From Myxococcales bacterium (GTDB lineage Bacteria; Myxococcota_A; Polyangia; Haliangiales; Haliangiaceae), in NCBI GenBank assembly GCA_016794525.1, contig JAEUJY010000051.1, positions 1-64,000 of the forward strand: a stretch of 64,000 nucleotides of DNA, read 5' to 3'. Shown piece after piece: positions 63,767 to 64,000 of this stretch (its first letter is position 1; each line of letters begins with the position of its first letter). A program made the position numbers and the translations under genes. The notes under the pieces were generated by a model. It was given only the letters and a program-made list of their open reading frames with translations, ran no database searches and had not been told where the DNA came from.

Positions 63767-64000
63767 GTGGCCGCGCTGCTGATCCTGCTGATCGCGCTGG
63801 GCGCGCTGGCCGCCGGCGTGCTGGTCGGGCGCTACTACGTGCCCGACGACCGCGCGCTCAAGCGGCGGGCCCGCCACGCCCAGCACTACCTGAAGGCGCT
63901 GACCCACCACATCGCCCGCGACCACGACGTCGTCGTCGCGGAGCTGCGCAAGGTCGTCGACGACAACGTCGACGACAGCGAGCCGTACTTCGCGCTGGCG
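63767..64000 (+). CDS. LapB-like membrane-anchored TPR protein, N-terminal fragment
   Basis: The gene runs off the right edge after 78 codons. It starts with a GTG at 63767, preceded by AAGGAG at 63756-63761 with 5 bases spacing. Residues 2-20 are a membrane anchor (AALLILLIALGALAAGVLVG). The rest (HAQHYLKALTHHIARDHDVVVAELRKVVDDNVDDSEPYFALA) looks like the first TPR of a LapB/YciM-type protein: Y-x-x-G/A-L, then D-x-A/V and E-x-Y/H-x-x-L. LapB is a cytoplasm-facing regulator of lipopolysaccharide synthesis. Assignment depends on the unseen remainder. Confidence 0.6.
   Translation, partial: MAALLILLIALGALAAGVLVGRYYVPDDRALKRRARHAQHYLKALTHHIARDHDVVVAELRKVVDDNVDDSEPYFALA

Overview
The window is very GC-rich, almost free of intergenic space, and full of serine/threonine kinases, FHA-sigma54 activators, lipoproteins with Asp/Ala-rich or Cys-rich heads, and domains typical of myxobacteria (AgmX/PglI C-terminus, MXAN_5187-type C-terminus, choice-of-anchor Q, HRD-F-KPEN kinases). 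It most likely comes from a chromosome of a Myxococcota bacterium (Polyangia/Haliangiales-like). This is inferred from gene content only.

Left part (1-17.6 kb): end of a Gly-rich surface protein, a small lipoprotein, a LysR regulator divergent from a metallo-beta-lactamase-fold hydrolase with palindromic operators between them, a secreted probable beta-barrel protein divergent from a cytochrome P450, a P-type cation ATPase, a large DUF4838-like lipoprotein, a polytopic membrane protein, a convergent pair of an FHA-sigma54 activator and a Ser/Thr kinase with a beta-propeller sensor, and a methyltransferase.

Middle part (17.6-35.5 kb): visibly lower in GC and unlike the rest. It has a DUF1963 (YwqG-like) gene, a decayed DUF4272-like relic, a second methyltransferase, two small lipoproteins, and then the most striking object in the window: a four-gene minus-strand operon (35154 down to 21532) of three giant proteins without signal peptides (1721, 1125 and 1325 aa) and one propeller lipoprotein. 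Every junction is a 4-base ATGA overlap. A sigma70-like promoter lies just before the first gene. The 1325-aa protein ends in a phospholipase D domain with two HKD motifs; I cannot place the other two giants in a known family. The operon abuts the 3' side of a selenocysteine tRNA (selC), a classic island insertion site, although I see no integrase or att repeat.

Right part (35.5-64 kb): dense core and envelope genes. These are a C-type-lectin-like lipoprotein, a TonB-family protein, an HEAGH membrane protein, a beta-helix lipoprotein, an SGNH-like lipoprotein, gcvT-gcvH, an AttH/CrtC-like protein, a NUDIX hydrolase coupled to a SecD-P1-like protein, a phosphoesterase-histidine kinase-NtrC-type regulator cluster, an alpha/beta hydrolase, a zinc-ribbon Ser/Thr kinase, a membrane sensor of MXAN_5187 type in an operon with a NamZ-like muramidase, nadD and a DUF2520 protein, HEAT/PQQ-propeller proteins, a thioredoxin-like ferredoxin, an AgmX/PglI lipoprotein, a double cyclic-nucleotide-binding protein, and a LapA/LapB-like pair cut by the window end.

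A recurring regulatory theme is a TAnnnT -10-like hexamer only 6-11 bases before the start codon of many genes, which suggests leaderless transcripts. Start codons were chosen from signal peptides, family N-termini and these boxes; several are GTG or TTG.
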